From positions 180,621,246-180,685,245 of the forward strand of contig CM073590.1 in NCBI GenBank assembly GCA_037074705.1: a DNA stretch of 64,000 nucleotides, in the 5' to 3' direction. Made by a program: the position numbers and the translations under genes. Of the stretch, positions 24,771-36,510 are shown in pieces. The notes beneath the pieces were generated by a model. That model was given only the letters and a program-made list of their open reading frames with translations. It did not search any database and was not told where the DNA came from. Positions within the stretch are counted from its first letter, which is position 1, and each line of letters begins with the position of its first letter. This stretch comes from Zhengitettix transpicula. Lineage: Eukaryota; Arthropoda; Insecta; Orthoptera; Tetrigidae.

Positions 24771-27700
24771 ATGTCTCAAGCATCTATTGCTAATTATTTT
24801 AGTAAACGTAAGCGTCTTGCGACAGATGATGTAAAGTCAAATTCAAAGGTTTTAATTCTCGAAAACAACACGGAAACCGAGAATAATTTAGCTAAACCCA
24901 ATAATTTTATTAATAAAGATTCGTCTTCTAGACCTAGTGTGATTTTCAAAAGTTCTGATGTTACTGTTAAAACGAACATAGTTTCGAATCATACTATTAG
25001 CAATATAAAGAAAAAATCAATGAACGGTTCCTTAAATAAAACTAAGCGAAAGGTAACGTTCAAGTGCGATATTAGACAATCCTTTGCGTTGGCTAGAAAA
25101 GAAAGGGAGAGTGGACCTTCAGAAAATAAATCCAGCAATGAAAAATACATAAAGGTACGTGAGTGATAGATCCGAATTCCACCTATAATTAGTTCATAAT
25201 CATGATATGAACGATTGTTGCACAGGATTTTTCGCCTGGAGCTTTTGCAGAGTTTGGTGTAAATTTGGTTTCAGAGAATGTCGAATGCTCTACTTCAAAA
25301 CCAGAAAAACATTCTGAAACCTCAACAAACGTGTGTATTGATCACATCAAAGTTAATGTAAGTTAAGATTATAAACATTTATTAATTTAATGGTTTATAA
25401 TATTTTCTTTTGAAATAAGTAAATTAAGATCACTTTATGTTTGACAGGATATTTTGCTGGGAGTTGCTGCAGAGAATGGTATTAATTTTTTTTCAGAGAA
25501 TGTTGAGCGGCTGACTTCAGAATCAAAAGAACATTCTGAAACCTCGGCACATGTATGTATTGATTAATCAAAAATAAATGTAAGCTTAGATTGTGAAAGT
25601 TCATGAGTTAAGTGGTTTATCATTTACTATAGTTTCCTCTTTCCAAACAAGCTTTATTGTTATATTGTAGAGTGGTAACTTGTGCCTTTTTGCACGTTTC
25701 TTACATGTCATGATTTCTGAAAAACTGCTGATTAATAAATTTTTCTTAAATTAGGCTACCTATTTAAAATTAGTCATTATTTCCCAGTTTCTTATTTTTG
25801 ATGACTGCAGAAAATAGGGGTATGTTTGTTTTTTGACATTTCTTGAGATAAAATGCAAATTCTGATGCATATTTTTTCATAATAAAAATTTTAGATGGTC
25901 AGAGTAGTGCGTCAGCACTCTTGTGTATTGGAATAAACCACACCTTCAAATCAATTAATTAGAGAAGTTAACCTTAAGAGAGCTGTATCTATAATATGTA
26001 TTATAACTTGTTCACTAAAAGGCTTAGTTGCAATTCATGTGATTACCACTTCGATTTGAAAATGGAGCCCTAAGAATGACCACACTTACTTCAGTTTATG
26101 TATATCCTTAGCCATAAAATCTCGAAGTTTTTAAATTTTTACTGAATTCCTTTCACACTTTATAATAACTGGCCATTAAGTTTTATAATCGTCTGATGAA
26201 AATTCAGAGGATTCTAACTAATATCTTGACTATCACTATATATTCAATATATGTCCAAACTTAAAAATGTAAACGTTTCCAATTGGATGTAGAAATGACA
26301 ATATGATAAAATTAAAATTCACTGATTTAAATTGATTCATTGTGGCTTAGTAAAATATTGGTGTACTGAGATTTTTTGTTTTACTGTTACCATAGCTTTT
26401 CTATCAATTTATCTGCATTAATTTCCAGTAACCATGTGTTGGTTGATATCTTTTGTGGAGGTCTCTAAATTGGATTGAAACTGTGTAGGAAATTGATCTT
26501 GAGTCTGTCTCTTAAGGTCAGGAAAAATTGGTAGGAACTTGCATATGCCTACGTAATTCTGATGAAGTTGTATTAGAGGGGAAGATGGCTATCACTGTAT
26601 ATAAATAAAATAGATTTGGAATGTAGTAAGTTGTGTGTTGTGAAGAGGCTGGCCTGACGTAAAACAGACTAAGAAACTATTGTTAAATATAAGAATTGAT
26701 ATCTTTATTGAAGTAATGATAGTACTTTATGAATTATTGTTTTATTCTTTTTGTGCTGTAGCAGGATTTGTATAAAACAACCCAACAACAGAACCCAAGT
26801 AAGAGTTTAAATATGAAAGTAGGCAGAGAAGAATTGGGTTTAATGTCACCAAAGAAGTTGTTCAGCGGAAACACTCCTAGTAAGGTTTGTGTCTATAGAT
26901 AAGTATTTAATCTGTTTTTTTGAATAGTATATTTGATTTTGTATATGATATGCGGGTTTGCAAATGGGACATTTTTTTCTTGCAAAACAAATGTCTTGAG
27001 AGTGTTTACCTTCATTTTAGGAATGTTTACTGTAACATGGTTTTTCAAATTTAAGTGTTTAATGAAGAATACATCCTGTGGAATAGTGTGTGTTCTCAAC
27101 ATTTGATATCATCATGTCCCATTTGGCAATCCCAGACAAAAATAAGTGTTAAAATAAATGCCACACAATGTTCCTGTACAAGTTGTTGCTTTTGTCAGGT
27201 GTTAAAAAATTGTAAGAGCTTTAAGAATGATTCGTACCACAAACTACACAATATACTCAAAATCAGGCACTTGAAGAAACCAAAAGGGTTACCAGGAATG
27301 TTGTGCTTTATTTACTTTATCAATTAATTTTGACTATTGGCTTCTTCATTATTTTTTGTTAATTTTGGTCATAGCAATGACCAATAATCAAAAAGGTGGC
27401 TAAGCTATAAAAAACTTTTTTTTGCAAAATAAACCCTTGACTTAATGCCAAAATCACATTATATACTTGTCATAATCTTAAATAATTTCAAGCCTTTTAT
27501 ATGATCTCATAATACAAAAATAAGCTAGCAATAACAAAATAATGTAGTAAAAATTTAGTTATTAAATTAAGAGAGGAATAAGAGGACTTATTTGCAGGAA
27601 CTCTCTATTTGCGACATAAGAAATAAATTGTCACGAAGTGCAAGATTAGCTGAATTAAAAGAATCTCTTCTGAAGATCAATAATGGCAAAAAGAAGTTAC

Positions 27701-30700
27701 AAGAACTTGAAGTTGCCTGCAAGGCATTGGATACCCCGGAGAAATATAGATTGCAAAGGTTCAAGCAAATTGAAATTGAAGTTCCTGTGAGGTAAATTTA
27801 GTTTTATAGTGGTTTATGGATCAAATGTGTAAAAGTCACCGAAATATGTAAAATGTGATTGAGGTATGCTTGTGAATTTTTTAAATTTTTTTTCTGAACA
27901 GCCCACAAAAGAGTGCCATGATATGCAGTCCAAAGAAAAACAGTCCAATTTCCAGTCCTCTTAAGTCTCCAGCTCATCAACGATATGCTGCTTTGGCTCG
28001 TGCTGAACTTCCAGCTCTCCCCTTGCCATACACATATCGTTTTCTGGAGGAGTCATTTCGCTGTTTGGACACAGTAGTATCAATGTTGCACAACAGAAAT
28101 GAGATTGTAACATTTTCTAAGTTACAACCGGGCATTCAAGAAATGTTGCGCAGGTAACTTTATTTTAAATTATATGTCAATTATGAAGAATGGGGTTGTC
28201 AACGACATTGGTATGGAAAGGAAAGAATGATAGTTTGTAGTTCACCTGAAATTGAAGAATGGTGTAACCACATGGGACCAAAGGATGTTCTTCAAATTTT
28301 TGGAGGTTTTCAGCCTCCTCCTTCAGGGAGAAGTGTCTCAACAAGTTTGACAGTCCTACGGTGGCTGGCTATTCGTTCACTTTCCAAATTCAATTCCCAG
28401 TAGCTGCTCACGCCCTTGCTGGACATGAAGGAACATTTAAAACTTATGGCGGTTTAAGCCACCTTCTTCAGGACAGAGAAATGCACATCATTTACTTTTT
28501 TCCCCTGTGGTCTCATTGTGGGTTTTGAAGTTAAATGATTCCATAGTTTTCAGTGTGCAATGTATGAAACTAAATATGAGAGGGAGAAAGATTTGAGACA
28601 GCCAGCTTTCTACAGCAAATTTTTCTTACCGTTTAAAACATCTGATTAAACAAATGTTTGAAAATTACTGTAATTTTAATGCCAAATGTTAGTGCTTCTT
28701 GTATCTGTACAAATTTTGTGGAATCTATTTATTTTAAATAACGGTCTTATGTTTTTATAGGTCTGTCAATCATGGTTAAAACTTTTTGCTTCATTCAAAC
28801 AGTACTAATAAAAACATAACTATTTCAGGAATTTCACCGAGCACACACTTGGGCAAATAAAGTGGGTTTTTCCAGATGCTTATTCATATGCTCAGAAAAA
28901 GTGTACCTCTTTCAAATCTTCAGTTAAAAAGGATAAATATGAATTGACATTAATTCCACTTTACGATAAAAGTACTGGTAAGTTTTTTTTACATTGTTGA
29001 TTCATTTACATTTAAACTTTTTTATATTTTGTACACTGTTTGTAATAGATGCTTCTGGGAGATGCATTATGACTCCTTCAATACTATTGGAGAGACGGAA
29101 AATATTTCACAGAAATCTACTGGAAATTGTAAAAAATTATCATGAAGTAAGTAGTCTTAAATATTCTAAGAACAGATGCTGATCATATATTTCAAAAAGC
29201 ATTATTTCAATTAATTTCCCTCATTAAGCAATTACAAAAGTTTGCATGTTATATTAAAGTTTTATATTTAAATTTTATACAACTTTTATTGAAAGCTATT
29301 GAATACTTATAATACATTAAAATAAAAATTTAGTTCTTTCAAGGAATGCATTAGCAGAGTTTCAGTAAATTGATTGAAATCTGTATGATTTAGTTTTTTT
29401 CCATTAAAGACTTAATAATTATAAAAACATTACATTTTTGTATTCTAGGAATTTCTACACAATTTGGACCCTCCACTCAAACTTGACAGGACAAAGATTA
29501 CACGGTGGCATCCTGAATTTGAAGTAGACCAACTTCCTGCTATTGTTCCTGACAAATTGCCACTACCTCCTAATGAAGCAACTTACAGCACTGCCAAAGA
29601 TGTTTTGGGTGAGCAATATTAGATTTGAATGTTGAATACACTTCACCCAACTAGAGATGGGCAAAACTTCCTTTTAGTGATTGGATCCGAACCATTTCCT
29701 GAATCGAAAGACCTAGCTATTTTTCATTACTCACCGCTCCTATATATATATGATATTAGTAAGGATATGAAATTGTCAAAAATAATTGCAATATTGGTAT
29801 AGAAAGGAAAGCGAGATAGGTTGTGGCTTACCTGAAAGTGAAGTGCGGTGTCGCCATGAGGAACTGAAGGTTCTTCAGAAGCTCTCGGCTTCCTTCTTCA
29901 GGAAGGAGTTTTACACCATTCCGTGCACCAGCCGGCAGTCCGCACTTTCAGGTAAGCCACAACCTATCTCGCTTTCCTTTCCATACCAATATTGCAATTA
30001 TATATATATATATAGTGGTCTCCCGATTCACCAAAATTAATCTTACGTTGTTTACCTGAATTTGCTCTCGATTTTTCAGTGAATTTTTGAAACAAAATTT
30101 ATACTCATTTTGTATTTATTAATAAATAATTATAAAAATAAAATAAATGTCTATAGGTACTTTATTTTTACAATTAGATGATTTCAAATAGGTTCTATTG
30201 GTTTCAGATATTTCTTTTAGGAGGAACAAAGTTTTTGTGCATCTATCCAAGTATTTGTAATTTATTTAAAATATATATTATTATATATAAGCAATATTCA
30301 TATATACACTTATATTGCAATTGCTATTCCACTGAACAAAAATTATTACATTAATTTACAGAAGCTAGCTGAAGAAAAAAGTACTATTCCACCGAAAAAG
30401 TTAGATGGTAAACTGAAATGGGATTTAAAAACTCTCATTATATTCTTTCTACTGTAGTTTTAAAATTGCATTGTTCAAAAAATTCCTTTGCTGGTACCGT
30501 TTACCTTAACACAGGAACACAGTTGGGGAAATAATTTTTCATCAGAATTATTTTAGTTGTGTAATGTGGCAATGTGCGCACCCATAAAACTTCACAATTT
30601 AAAAATTTCAGTTTGTTGTATTTTGCTGAATTTTTATTTACTCAGTATTTCTTTTGTTGTGGACTTTTTCATGCGCTCTTTCATTGCATTAATAATATAA

Positions 30701-32794
30701 TTAATTTTAGTAATTAAGGTTGTGATCAAAATTCTTCGCAGAGATTATAAGTGAAGTGCATTCTTAAAGTTAATAAAAGCAGAGTATGGTGTTTTTTTAT
30801 TATGATAGAGTGCAGTGACCTTGAGAGGATAAACTGGTGAAAAGACATAGATAATGTTTACGAGCAATAGGAGGATTATAGAAGGGATACAATTAGTTAT
30901 AGCAAATTATATTAACTGTTACTAAGAGACCCCATTTTAAAAATTGTTTAAGAGCAAAATTTGCATCCTTTGTACTAACGAGTTATAATTCTTTGTAATT
31001 AAATGTTTGATATATTAGTTAATGATGAAGACTTTTTGACACAACCGATTCAATTCGAGAGTTCTTGATCTGTTCCAGTTCTCATGCTCTTTAAGTAAGT
31101 GATTCAGTTAGGAGCAGAAGAGCACGAGTGGTTGCACCACTCTTTATCTCAGTGATTCAATTGGGATCAGAAGACTCTTTTCGGTCAGAGTTCACTCGCT
31201 CTGTGAATCAGTTCTCGATCAGATTGCCCTATTCAACACCCAACTGTTATAATATATTTGAAACCAATGAAAAAGTTTTAAAGAACCTGTAAAATATGTT
31301 TAATTTTGTCTTAAAGTTGTACATAATATATAAAAGTTATTAGGCGTCAATGATATTTCCTATTAGAGTCACAGAATAGTACTCATACATAAGCTCTTTC
31401 ATCATTTTATAACTTACAAGGATATTAAATGCAACATTGTGGACTATACTTACTTTTTCAGAACGTGCTAAAAATATGTTTAATTGCAACCAGAGGATGG
31501 AGACAGCTTTGAAACTTGTGAGTGAGAAACAAAATAACCCTGAAAATACACCAACTAAAACAACTGTTACTGAAAGTCCAATAATGAAATCTCCTTTGGC
31601 TGAATTATTCAAGGGAATACCAAAAGCACTTTTGGAAAAGGTGTGTGTAATTGTTTTAAATTTGTCAATTTTTTACATCATAGTGCCATCAATAGAGCCA
31701 TAGGATTTTGAATATTTATATCAACACCAGTAATTTTAGATTGTTTTAAATTTTTATATTCTTTGCAGTTTTCAAATATCTTAATTGTTATTCTCAAACT
31801 GACAATTTGAAAAGTAACTGGTAATCTTGACAATTATTTCTCTTGTTCATTTTAGAACAAGTTTCTGATGTTAATTAATGTTACATTTCAAATGAGCAGG
31901 GTAATATAATTAGCTTATATAAAAGTCATTGACTGCAAAGAAACCATGCAAAGAAATACACAGGTAGAAGCTGTTCTGTTAAGTTTATTACTTGCAATTT
32001 AAAATTATCAGTTTTTAATACTTTGATGTATCTTGTAAACGTAATTTTCTTTATTTACTACCCTGTTTTTTCTATGGTACATAATGCATTAAAGTGATTT
32101 TGTTTCAGGTGCGTGCTAAGCAAGCTGCTAAAACTCTAATGGCAATGACAAGGCCACCAGCTGCAGAAAAGGAGTCAATAAGATATATGCGATTGCCTGA
32201 GATTGCTAGAATACTCAGGAATTTATTTGTTGGTGAGAGGAAAAGTGTTCTTCAACTCGAACTAGTACTAGACAAGCTTCGGAATAGTTTCAGGGAGCAG
32301 TTATCAAATAGTAAGTATTAATTTTCCGATTTATTAGTTTTGTGCCCAGGTCTTGAAGTGAAGGACTATATCAATATATAATCTGTGTTTTGTCCATTTT
32401 TTCAGCCTTCTTTAGCACTTATTTATTAACTGTTGATCTAAAAATCACTCTCTAATGTCCTCTATTATTCTGGGGATTTTAGGTATAATTATCAGTGATT
32501 ATTTTTCATATGAAAATGGATTTGTTGAAACATATTAAATTGTTCACTTCAGGTTTCCCTTTATAAGAAATTGTGTATTGACACTGATTAAATTTCTGTT
32601 TATTTGATTAATGACAATTTTTTATTTCAGATGAAATGGAGGAACATATTAAATTAATAATTTCTAGTGTCCCGGGATGGTTAGAAATTCAACGAGTCAG
32701 AAAAACTGATTTCCTTAGATTGTCAAAAAATGGTGACATGGCTAAAGTTATGAATCGTTTAGAATTCTTGGCTTCAAGGGAAAATGAAAGATAA
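24771..32794 (+). CDS. CDT1: DNA replication licensing factor CDT1
   Basis: Twelve exons (24771-25154, 25226-25357, 25448-25552, 26765-26884, 27598-27791, 27902-28153, 28829-28977, 29049-29146, 29449-29608, 31462-31640, 32109-32310, 32631-32794) join in phase to 712 residues. CDT1 loads the MCM2-7 helicase at origins in G1 and is inhibited by geminin. Residues 3-10 are QASIANYF, a PCNA-binding PIP box. K14 supplies the basic residue required of a CRL4-Cdt2 degron, but the usual TD pair is AN here. MSPKKLF in exon 4 fits a cyclin-docking motif, and exon 6 has several Ser-Pro sites. The geminin-binding fold starts at about 352 (LPYTYRFLEESF); the C-terminal winged helix that contacts MCM is at about 603-712. 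Exons 2 and 3 are duplicates. AATAAA occurs at 32,912. Exon 3 may be skipped, which would keep the frame. Confidence 0.9.
25226..25552 (+). other. CDT1: Tandemly duplicated CDT1 exon pair (exons 2 and 3)
   Basis: Exon 2 (25,226-25,357, 44 codons) and exon 3 (25,448-25,552, 35 codons) are clearly related. Both contain GV/GI...SENVE and EKHSETS/KEHSETS, and about 45 bases of the following intron are also similar. At the place where exon 2 ends (GTAAGT), copy 2 has an in-frame TAA at 25,565-25,567. An earlier GTATGT donor at 25,553 removes that stop and keeps phase 0. Both are in the disordered N-terminal region. Confidence 0.7.
25553..26764. other. CDT1: CDT1 intron, nothing recognised
   Basis: AT-rich intron with no additional exon or recognised repeat beyond the intron copy that follows duplicated exon 3. 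Confidence 0.55.
28195..28420 (-). repeat. Repeat family P, copy 3
   Basis: In the CDT1 intron 28,154-28,828. It shares GACATTGGTATGGAAAGGAA with the other copies, and its right end matches the 14.6 kb copy (CCCAGTAGCTGCTCACGCC). On the minus strand the hammerhead-like core reads CTGAAGGA, GGAGGC/ACCTCC, then AAAAATTTGAAG: the G of GAAA is lost, so it should be inactive even if its relatives are not. Confidence 0.55.
29652..31236. mobile_element. hAT-like DNA transposon remnant with 8-bp target duplication
   Basis: A 1,585-bp element fills most of the CDT1 intron 29,609-31,461. CACCCAAC is repeated exactly at 29,644-29,651 and 31,237-31,244, an 8-bp target duplication as made by hAT transposases. 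The left end TAGAGATGGGCAAAA and the right end (reverse complement TTGAATAGGGCAATC) share the GGGCAA core typical of hAT termini. The right side has repeated GTGATTCAGTT/GTGATTCAATT strings. No transposase frame was found, so it is non-autonomous or decayed. It carries a nested family P palindrome. Confidence 0.75.
29745..30010. repeat. Repeat family P, copy 4 (palindromic), nested in the hAT element
   Basis: The ends are inverted copies of the family start: GCAATATTGGTATAGAAAGG near 29,788 and CCTTTCCATACCAATATTGC near 29,976. Both halves carry the CCTGAAAGTG/CACTTTCAGG segment, and AT dinucleotide runs sit at both ends. On the minus strand the core reads CTTC-CTGAAGAA-GGAAGC/GCTTCT with loop CGAGA, then GAAG; the GAAAATTT part is deleted. 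The stem differs from copy 1 by one G-C to A-T double change. Confidence 0.6.
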
Positions 32795-34682
32795 TGTGCA
32801 CATTTTTCTGTGAGAGACAAGGCTGAGATACACAGTACAAATACCATGGGATCTTGTGTGGATTTATCATATGAAATATGCTAATTAAAGTAGTTTTATT
32901 ATTTAGCTTGAAATAAATGTCACTTAAATATTTGAAGAAGGTCAAATTGTTTCCAAAATTATATGTGTAATATGTTGCATGAAGAAGATAAATCATGTAT
33001 GTTTGAAATGCAATACAATCATTTTTGCAAAATTGCATATAGCTCATATTTCATTAAATTACCTGTCTTATTTGTTTGTACATGATCAATAATATAATTT
33101 TCACAGAAATAACTATGCAGTAAACTATTATATTTGGAATAAAAATAATGTAATTGATACAATAATTATTTGTGAGACTAACATATAAGCTGCCTAACTG
33201 AAATAAATGTTGAATTGTAAGTAGAAAATAAATATTTCAGGCAGTCTGTAATTAAGTACTACAGTGTTTCATAATTTGGTTTGAACTGAACACTGCTGTT
33301 GAGAATTCATACTTCAGGTAAAATAAATATACATGTTCATTTTAAGTTTTCACACAATTTAGCCGACCTGTGGCATAGAGGTCATTCACTGCCTTCATGC
33401 CACCAGAAGTTGGTAATTAAATACTACAGTGTTCCATAATTTGTTTAGTAACTGAAACCTGCTGTTGATAATTTATATTCACAGTTCCAATGCCAAAAAA
33501 CCTCTACAAATTAGATCACCAACCAAGTAAAACACAACACTGTAGAAAGTCTACTGACCTTAGCAGTTGATGTGACTACAAAAATTGAATTAAAATTTGA
33601 TTTTAAATAAAATCAATTGCTAATAATTGTGAGTCATGTCATATTTATGAATTGTAATGTGGAAATTAATTTTTGTGTTTCTCATAACACAATTTTTCTT
33701 GAACTCTGGAGTAATGGATGATGATTTAATCTTGTCATTGGAACATTGCATCTATTTCTGTGCTTGGCTATTTGGAGACATTTTAAGCTAAGCCCTAAAT
33801 ACATTTCAATTGATATTGTATTGGATTTAGAATTCATCTTTTGATACAGTTTGGAAGAACATAATGGCTTCACGCTGACATATTTTATTATTATTGTTGA
33901 GTTGTTCTGGCTACATACTACTATTTTAAAATTGAGTTTTCAGTTACAGTTTTAACATTGACATAATGACAGAAAAATGGTTTGACTAGTAGTGCTCAAG
34001 TGTATTCAAATGCAAATTTACTAGAGTATGTAAGGTAAGATATGTTTATTAATTACCAATTATTCATTTTCAATTCTGTTAATTATTTGGAAATGTTTCC
34101 AAAGGTGTTGTGTGGTAATAGCATTCATGTTACATGTTCATAAGATGATAGAGGTGATATGACAGTACAATAATTGAAGATTAAGTGCAATTTGACACTT
34201 TCGTAATAAATGAGCAGTACAATTAATTGATTTGATAGGTAATTCATATATGGATGTTCATCAGATTGTGAATTATTATTTACAAGACATATGAACTGGT
34301 AGTGCTGTAAATTTGTTGCCAAATCCATACATTTAATCAAATATAGAAGTAAAAAAAAGTTTATGGAATTTTTCCACTTGAAGCCTCTGATGTACTAACT
34401 TGAGTTTGAATATTTTCTGGGATATGATGCATGATACCTATTTTATTCAAATAAGCATTTTAGGTGAATTGTAAAGATATAACTCAATTTTAAATAATTT
34501 AAACAGTTGTGTTAAATGTTCAAACACTAAAAACATTTAAATTCCAAGTATTTACATATTGGGAGATTTTATTCAAATAATGTATATATCTGAATAAAAT
34601 ACATTTATTTCAATTATGAAAGGATTAATACTATGTGGACAAACATCTTTGTCAAAGTACAGATGTATCATTTCAAAGCAGA
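32795..34682. other. Convergent 3' intergenic region between CDT1 and DIPK1
   Basis: This holds the two 3' untranslated regions: AATAAA at 32,912 for CDT1, and TTTATT at 34,604 (AATAAA on minus) 75 bases past the DIPK1 stop. A diverged direct duplication of about 70 bp lies at 33,248-33,317 and 33,413-33,484. No other gene was seen. Confidence 0.6.
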
Positions 34683-36007
34683 TTAAACAAAAACATTATT
34701 TTCATACATGAATTGCATTTCAGTTAATGTTGCATAGAGACGTCTTTGGGTATCTTGATGCACAGCAGATCTTGACACAGTCCCCATTTGATGGTCTGGA
34801 TTAGCACACATGCGGAGGAGTGCTGCAAGAGATGGTGGAGTTTTTTGTGTCATTAACAAGCCAGGTATGACAACAGTACCAGACAGAATCCAACCTAAAA
34901 ATATCTTCTCACACACCACTTGTAAATTGTTATTAGTAACACCTAAATCACAACGATGAGTTTCCTGGTTGCAACGAGATCGACAATCGTAAAAGTCACA
35001 GTCTTTGTCATGGGTGCAACTTAGTTTCTTTCTCATAATATCATTCACAATATTACGAGGAAAAACTGCTTCGAGATCTAGGATTTTGAGCCGTTGGGCA
35101 CCTTTTGTGTAACCAAAATGACTCAATTTTATGTCACATATATGTAATGGGTCAGGCACTCCAGACTCCAGCTCTTCCATTAAATCCATGATCAACACTG
35201 CAAGTCTTAGTTTGTGAGACCAGCTTCCATCCACTTCTAGTACTGACAGTATACCAGATGAACTCTTCATTGGTTCCAAATATTCAACTGCAAAAAAGGG
35301 TCCACACGTTCCGATTAAAAGTGGGAAAATGTCCCTGTCAGCGTAAAGGATAGAGTACATGTATTCATTACTCAAGAGAAGATACCAAATATTCTGCATC
35401 TCAATACTGCGTTCTAATTTATCTCGAGTCTTGGAAAACCGAAGTCTGCCCAACCTCTTCATTTGGTCATATGATATAGAAATGTTTAACCTGTTACCAG
35501 CTAAGTCATATAAGACAGTTTCAAACTCTGCTTCATCCGGATGATGTTTGAGGCCTGCTGCGTGAAACCAGTCCGGATCGAAAAATCCGTCGTTTATTTT
35601 GTACGACGTTTTAAAAACGATGGTCGTTTCTTCCCAGGAAGATTGAAAAACTACTTTCTCAGAATGCATCGGGTGGCAAGATAAAGACTGTATTTTCATG
35701 TCAGCACATAAATACTCGCATAAATTTCCAATAGCTTGTCTTTTCGAATGAAGATGACACTGGAGAATTTGTTAAATATTTACGTGAGTACAAATGTTAA
35801 TAATGGTAATATAGCGGAGGAACACAATTTATACAAAGGTTTAGCGTAACTTACCAACTTATCCACCTGTCTTCTCGCCTCTAAATTAGTACACAATATT
35901 TCCCAATGAATTAAGTAGTAGACTAGCACAGTAAATGCCGCAGTAAATATGCATACCAAATATCGGCGTTTGTAAACGATTCCCGGCCAACGTCGTATAT
36001 GAAGCAT
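34683..36007 (-). CDS. FAM69/DIPK1-type divergent protein kinase, ER type II membrane protein
   Basis: Two exons, 36007-35855 and 35759-34683, join in phase 0 to 409 residues, close to the 420-430 of animal FAM69 proteins. A short basic cytosolic end (KRRY) precedes one membrane segment at about 17-34 (LVCIFTAAFTVLVYYLIHW). A luminal Cys-rich part follows: CHLHSKRQ, then NLCEYLC, then LSC. The kinase-like region ends with CDIKLSHFG near 259-267 (the HRD-loop position) and KILDLEAVF near 276-284 (the DFG position, changed to DLE). After it comes a second Cys cluster, CTHDKDCDFYDCRSRC, characteristic of FAM69. The family lies in the endoplasmic reticulum; activity is poorly known, and the altered DFG leaves catalysis open. 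Which paralogue (DIPK1A, B or C) I cannot say. AATAAA (minus) lies 75 bases past the stop. Confidence 0.85.
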
Positions 36008-36510
36008 AATTTTTCTTTAAATTCAGGTGACCGTAATGCTAAAAATAGCGATTTGTTTACATCGCGACCAAACGTCAGTTCGACTAGCCGCAGCCGGTGT
36101 TTTGGTTCGCAGTTAACGAGTTGGCCGTTTCTGACGGCGGCGCCTCGTTGGCTCAATACTCTGTCGTCTGCTGCCGCGTAATCACTAATCAGTTGAAATG
36201 TTCTCTTGCGCCTCCTTGACGCAGCCAAAAATGTTATTTATTGTTAACCGTCAAGAGTAATGGGCAATAGGTATTTAGTAACAAGTTCTTTCTGGGAACA
36301 CAACTGGTCTGTTTCGGTCCTGGTGTCGTGTCGTCTGCTAGGTCCTGCGACCTTGCTTCGTCCTTGTCACGACTGTACGCACACCGAGACCTATCCGTGC
36401 GCCGGCGAACGGGGGTTGCCATCAATTGGAGGAACTTGGAGTTTTACGTTCTTGTCCGACCGTTAACGTCAAGTGCATCTTCACAACAGTCTGACGCATT
36501 GACAGGTTAG
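36008..36510. promoter_or_regulatory. CpG-rich promoter region of the DIPK1-like gene
   Basis: The sequence upstream of the DIPK1 start is richer in CpG and GC than anything nearby, with many CGCC, GCCG and CGAC strings. The part at 36,260-36,500 continues this composition. A donor-like CAG|GTTAGT on the plus strand near 36,505 could end an untranslated first exon of a divergent plus-strand gene, but nothing else supports that. Confidence 0.4.

Noticed and set aside
36328..36510. Several overlapping open frames upstream of the DIPK1-like gene
   Set aside because: They result from high GC in the promoter region, and none shows a protein motif or is continued by a second exon.
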